DNA of 64,000 nucleotides, from the NCBI RefSeq assembly GCF_014648635.1, contig NZ_BMRM01000001.1, positions 310,001-374,000 of the forward strand. Reading direction: 5' to 3'. Positions 60,700-64,000 of this stretch are shown one piece after another. The position numbers and the translations under genes are program-made. Source of the DNA: Streptomyces cinerochromogenes. GTDB taxonomy: Bacteria; Actinomycetota; Actinomycetes; Streptomycetales; Streptomycetaceae. The number at the start of each line of letters is the position of its first letter. Position 1 is the stretch's first letter. The notes beneath the pieces are model-generated. The model was given only the letters and a program-made list of their open reading frames with translations, was not told the origin of the DNA and made no database searches.

Positions 60700-62306
60700 A
60701 CGAGGCCCTGCCCGACGTCCCCGAAGTCCGCGTGGTCGGGCTTCCCCAGCTCACGTCGGGCTTCGACCTTGTGGAGCGGCTCGATCTGCCCATGCACCTG
60801 AAGGTGCACGGGCCGCTCGATCCACTGGGCGGCGAACAGCTCGCCCAGCTGGCCGAACGCATCAGTCTCAAGGGGCGCGGCGGCGCCGGCTTCCCCTTCC
60901 ACAAGAAGCTCCGCTCGGTCGCCGAGTCGGCGATCAAGCGCGGGGTGCGGCCGGTCGTCGTGGTCAACGGCAGCGAGGACGAACCGGCCTGCCGGAAGGA
61001 CACGGTGCTGATCAACCGTGCCCCGCACCTCATCCTGGACGGCGCGCTGCTGTGCGCCGAGGCCCTCGGCGCGCGCACCCTCGTCATCGGCGTCACCCGG
61101 GAGTCCACGCAGCGCTCCATGGAGGCCGCGCTCGCCGAGCGAGGGCTGAGCAACAGCCGTAGATCGGCACTACGCGCGTGGGTGCAGCGCAATCCGGTCC
61201 GCATGGTCACCGGCGCGGCCGCCTCGCTGATCCGCTCGATCGACGGCGGCCCGGCGATCCCGCCCGGTCGCAAGATCAGCGCCTCGCAGAGCGGCGTGGG
61301 CGGCGCGCCCACGCTGCTGTCGAACGCGGAGACGTTCGCGCAGCTGGCCATCGCCGCCCGTATCGGCCCGGAGCGCTACGGCAACACCGGCCTGTACGAC
61401 GAACCGGGCACCGTGATGCTCACCGTGTCCGGCGCGGTGGCCCGCCCGATGGTGATCGAGGTCCCCACGGGCGTACCGCTGCGCTACGTGCTGCAGCTGG
61501 CGGGCGCCCCGCCGGTGCCGCAGGGCGTGCTGACCGGCGGCTATCACGGCAAGTGGATCGACGCGGCGACCGTGAACGAGGCGATCGTCTCCCGCAACTC
61601 GCTGGACGCGGTGGGCGGTTCGCTCGGCGCGGGCGCGATCCTGCCGATCAGCCAGGAGACGTGCCCGCTGGGCGAGTCGTTGCGGGTCGCGCAGTGGCTG
61701 GCCGAAGAGAGCGCCGGCCAGTGCGGGCCCTGCTACCTGGGACTGCCCGCCGCAGCGCGCGGGATGGAGGACATCCTGAACGGCGGCGGACCGGCCGCCC
61801 TGGAGGCGCTCAAGCAGGTCGCGAAGAACGTGAAGCGGCGCGGGGCGTGTTCGCACCCGGACGGCTCGGCGATGTTCCTGGAGTCGACCATCAAGGCCTT
61901 CACCGACGACCTGGCCGCGCATGTCCTCGGGAACGGCTGCGGACGGCCCGTGGAGGGCGTTCTGCCGCTCTTCGAGGGCGGCAAGGCCCCCATGGGCATC
62001 CCGGGTGGCGGACAGCCCGAGGAGGCCGGCTCCAGCCGCCAGAAGATCTACGTCGACTGGACGCTGTGCCGGGGGCACGGACTGTGCGCGGACATCCTCC
62101 CGGAGGTGTTCGAGCTGGGTGCCGACGGATTCCCGACCGTCGCCCAGGCGCAGGTGCCGCGGTACGCGGAGGCGAAGGCGCTGCGCGCGGTGCGCCGCTG
62201 TCCGGCGCTCGCCCTGCGCATCGAGGAGGACACGCGCGGGCAGGCGCCGTCGCGGAACCTTCCGGTTCTGTCCCAGGGGCGTGGCCGGCGGGCGCTCGGT
62301 CGCTGA
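60696..62306 (+). CDS. NuoF-like flavoprotein fused to a ferredoxin
   Basis: A 536-residue protein. The first 420 residues resemble the 51-kDa subunit of complex I: LKGRGGAGFPFHKK (FMN/NADH loop), an SLBB segment (VMLTVSGAVARPMVIEVP) and an iron-sulfur region (SAGQCGPCYLGL, GACSHPDG). Canonical NuoF has CGxCxPC; here one Cys is missing, so the cluster may be altered. Residues about 455-520 form a small ferredoxin (YVDWTLCRGHGLCADILPE ... RRCPALAL) with three or so cysteines, like the 3Fe-4S ferredoxins of P450 systems. The GTG overlaps the stop of the cytochrome b-like gene. No other complex I subunit is nearby. Confidence 0.82.
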   Translation: MNEALPDVPEVRVVGLPQLTSGFDLVERLDLPMHLKVHGPLDPLGGEQLAQLAERISLKGRGGAGFPFHKKLRSVAESAIKRGVRPVVVVNGSEDEPACRKDTVLINRAPHLILDGALLCAEALGARTLVIGVTRESTQRSMEAALAERGLSNSRRSALRAWVQRNPVRMVTGAAASLIRSIDGGPAIPPGRKISASQSGVGGAPTLLSNAETFAQLAIAARIGPERYGNTGLYDEPGTVMLTVSGAVARPMVIEVPTGVPLRYVLQLAGAPPVPQGVLTGGYHGKWIDAATVNEAIVSRNSLDAVGGSLGAGAILPISQETCPLGESLRVAQWLAEESAGQCGPCYLGLPAAARGMEDILNGGGPAALEALKQVAKNVKRRGACSHPDGSAMFLESTIKAFTDDLAAHVLGNGCGRPVEGVLPLFEGGKAPMGIPGGGQPEEAGSSRQKIYVDWTLCRGHGLCADILPEVFELGADGFPTVAQAQVPRYAEAKALRAVRRCPALALRIEEDTRGQAPSRNLPVLSQGRGRRALGR

Positions 62307-62360
62307 GCGCGAGGGAACGGCGGGTCATCCGGGCCGGTGACCCGCCGATCCGTTCACGCG

Positions 62361-62393
62361 CGTCATGTGTGCGCATCGCGCACGTCATGTGTG
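62361..62393. repeat. Direct repeat CGTCATGTGTG, two copies
   Basis: CGTCATGTGTG occurs at 62361-62371 and 62383-62393 around a GTGCG/CGCAC inverted element, just before the tRNA terminator. It could be an operator or a by-product of duplication; nothing decides. Confidence 0.4.
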
Positions 62394-62403
62394 GGCAACA
62401 CAC

Positions 62404-62438
62404 CGAAGGCGGATCATCCGTGGGATGATCCGCCTTCG
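62404..62438. terminator. Terminator of tRNA-Ala
   Basis: A perfect 16-bp stem (62404-62419 with 62423-62438) with a three-base loop starts 8 bp beyond the 3' end of the minus-strand tRNA. It can also serve the plus-strand NuoF-ferredoxin gene. Confidence 0.85.
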
Positions 62439-62445
62439 ACTTCTG

Positions 62446-62518
62446 TGGAGCTAAGGAGAATTGAACTCCTGACCTCCTGCATGCCATGCAGGCGCTCTAC
62501 CAACTGAGCTATAGCCCC
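62446..62518 (-). tRNA. tRNA-Ala(GGC)
   Basis: A 73-base cloverleaf on the minus strand: acceptor GGGGCTA/TAGCTCC (one G-U pair), D-arm AGCTCAGTTGGTAGAGC, anticodon arm CCTGC-ATGGCAT-GCAGG with anticodon GGC, and T-arm AGGAG-TTCAATT-CTCCT. The discriminator is A. CCA is not encoded. It is followed by a strong terminator. Confidence 0.95.
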
Positions 62519-62629
62519 TTGTTGTGTCTCTCCGGGTTCCCCCGGCGACGACGTAAACATTACAGGCCCCGCAGTGCAGCACCAAATCGGTTTCTCGCTC
62601 GCCCCGATTAGGGCACTAATGTCGGCTTC

Positions 62630-63838
62630 GTGACCATGATCGCGTCTCCCGCCGCCCGCCGCCGGATGCCGGTCGCCGTGGGGGTGTGCCTGCTGTCCTT
62701 CACGGCGTTCTGGGCCGCCCAGCGGGCCGCGCACGTGTCGATGATCGATCTGATGGTCTACCGGGCCGAGGGAGCCGCCGTGCGGGCCGGCGGCGATCTG
62801 TACGCCCTGCGCGCGACGGCCGCGCGCCTGCCCACCACCTACCCGCCGTTCGCGGCCCTGTTGTTCACCCCGCTGCCCCTGCTGGACACCGCGCTCCTGC
62901 GTCCCCTGGTGACGGCCGGCAACCTCGCGCTGCTGGTGGTGTTCGTACGGCTGTCCCTGAAACTCGTCGGCCACACGCGCGTGGAGACCGCCTGGTGGCT
63001 CTCGGCGCCGGCGGTGTGGTGCGAGCCGGTGTGGACGACCCTGCGCTACGGCCAGATCAACCTGCTGCTGGCCGTCCTGGTGCTGTGGGACCTGACCCGC
63101 CGGCCGCCCGGCGGGCACGACCGCTGGACGGGGGTGGGTCTGGGGCTGGCCGCGGCGGTCAAGCTGACGCCCGCGCTGTTCCCGGTGTACCTGCTCGTGA
63201 CGGGCGTCGTGGCCCGCCTCGGAGGCGGGCGCGGAGGGCCGTGGCTGCGGCACGCGCGCGGGGCGGCCGTCGCGTTCGCCGGGGCGACACTGCTAGCGGC
63301 GACCGTCCTGCCGTACGACTCCTGGCGGTTCTGGACGGACATGGTGTTCCGCCCGAGCCGGGCCGGGCACGCCGAGGAGACCGCCAACCAGGCCCTGCGC
63401 GGCCTCCTGGCCCGCTTGCTGCACACGCCGGACCCGGGAGCCCTCTGGGCGGCCTGCGCGGCCGTGGTGGCCGCCCTGGGGCTCGCCGTGGCCGTGCGGG
63501 CGGAGTTGCGGGGTCGGCGGGCCTGGGCGGTGTGCTCCTGCGCCGTCACCGCCCTGCTGATCAGCCCGGTGTCGTGGACCCACCACTGGGTGTGGTGCGT
63601 GCCGGTGGTGCTGCTGCTGTGGACACGCCGGCACCGGGCGGCGGCCGTGGGCACCCTGCTGGTCTTCTGCTCGTACGCCCCCTGGTGGGTGCCGCACGGG
63701 AAAGGCCGGCCCGAACTGCACCTGGGCTGCGGGGGCTTGGCTCTGTCAGCGGTCTACGGAGCGACCGGTGCGCTCTTCCTCGCGCTGGCCCGGACATCGT
63801 TGCCGAGGTCCGGCGGCGAGGTCCGTGTCAGGCCGTGA
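62630..63838 (+). CDS. GT87-family glycosyltransferase
   Basis: A 402-residue membrane protein with about ten hydrophobic helices and the GT-C features of family 87 (DUF2029): an acidic first loop (SMIDLMVYRAEG), RYGQINLLLAVLVLWD, and SWTHHWVW near the C terminus. Mycobacterial relatives are polyprenyl-phosphate-mannose-dependent mannosyltransferases for cell-envelope glycans. TAATGT (62617-62622) seven bases before the GTG indicates a leaderless mRNA. The end overlaps the convergent small gene by 11 bp. Confidence 0.9.
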   Translation: MTMIASPAARRRMPVAVGVCLLSFTAFWAAQRAAHVSMIDLMVYRAEGAAVRAGGDLYALRATAARLPTTYPPFAALLFTPLPLLDTALLRPLVTAGNLALLVVFVRLSLKLVGHTRVETAWWLSAPAVWCEPVWTTLRYGQINLLLAVLVLWDLTRRPPGGHDRWTGVGLGLAAAVKLTPALFPVYLLVTGVVARLGGGRGGPWLRHARGAAVAFAGATLLAATVLPYDSWRFWTDMVFRPSRAGHAEETANQALRGLLARLLHTPDPGALWAACAAVVAALGLAVAVRAELRGRRAWAVCSCAVTALLISPVSWTHHWVWCVPVVLLLWTRRHRAAAVGTLLVFCSYAPWWVPHGKGRPELHLGCGGLALSAVYGATGALFLALARTSLPRSGGEVRVRP

Positions 63839-64000
63839 CGAACTGGTAGAACCGCTTGAGCGTGCAGTGCTCCTCCAGGAGGCGGCCGTAGATCGGCTCG
63901 CCCTCCAGTTCCCGGTACGTCTCGATCGGGTCGCCTTTTATGATCAGCGCCCGCGCGCATTCCTCGCACCAGTACTGGTAGTCGGGATTGATCGGCTCCA
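63828..64000 (-). CDS. Small protein with CxxC motif, C-terminal part
   Basis: The gene runs off the window; 57 codons are visible, ending in EEHCTLKRFYQFVTA. YQYWCEECARALIIKGD contains a CxxC knuckle and a later single Cys, suggesting a zinc-ribbon fold. GEPIYGRLLEE is distinctive, but the family was not recognised. The stop lies inside the convergent GT87 gene (11-bp overlap). Confidence 0.65.
   Translation of the reverse strand, partial: EPINPDYQYWCEECARALIIKGDPIETYRELEGEPIYGRLLEEHCTLKRFYQFVTA

Overview
The window is very GC-rich, with strong third-position G/C, frequent GTG starts and four-base ATGA/GTGA gene overlaps. Together with the gene set (leuA, era, hrcA-dnaJ, lepA, rpsT, holA, comEA/comEC, leuS, a tricorn-type protease, SpoIIE-type phosphatase) this points to a Streptomyces or close relative, in the conserved chromosome core. 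No insertion sequence, phage, CRISPR array or biosynthetic cluster was seen.

Layout. 0-4.6 kb: end of a peptide-type ABC ATPase gene, a DapA-family aldolase, a DoxX/ECF41 sigma pair with a matching promoter, a secreted sialidase and a TerB-like protein. 4.7-8.2 kb: leuA with a Leu-codon leader peptide, then a protealysin-like protease and its emfourin-type inhibitor. 8.2-14.1 kb: a GH1 beta-glucosidase, an epimerase and its divergent MmyB-like regulator, era, and an Amt/PII pair whose Amt has Glu at the first twin-His position. 14.0-17.1 kb: three secreted proteins resembling a WxL surface system. 17.3-21 kb: a degenerate cytidine deaminase, a MmcQ/YjbR protein, a CNNM/CBS protein, ybeY and phoH. 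21.2-26.1 kb: a sugar kinase, a two-gene glucarate catabolic operon and a divergent MFS carrier. 26.1-32.7 kb: adenosine deaminase, RNase Z, HIT protein, tricorn protease, lipoprotein. 32.6-37.2 kb: VOC protein, rsmE, nitronate monooxygenase, dnaJ and hrcA behind a textbook CIRCE operator. 37.3-46.4 kb: MBL protein, DUF3097 protein, hemW, a SpoIIE phosphatase, an acyl-CoA ligase and lepA.

46.5-59.2 kb: rpsT, holA, arylamine N-acetyltransferase, comEC/comEA, DegV protein and leuS. This stretch also holds two gene remnants and six short tandem-repeat loci that have no counterpart noticed elsewhere in the window. leuS has its own Leu-codon leader peptide followed by a hairpin and T-run, which looks like classical transcription attenuation. 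59.4-64 kb: a membrane cytochrome-b-like protein translationally coupled to a NuoF-ferredoxin fusion, tRNA-Ala(GGC), a GT87 glycosyltransferase and the 3' end of a small zinc-ribbon-like gene.

Points most worth following: the paired leuA/leuS leader peptides, the WxL-like secreted cluster, the His-to-Glu Amt with its PII partner, the cytochrome b/NuoF-ferredoxin module and the minisatellite-rich 47-56 kb stretch. All family calls come from reading motifs by eye; no database search was run.
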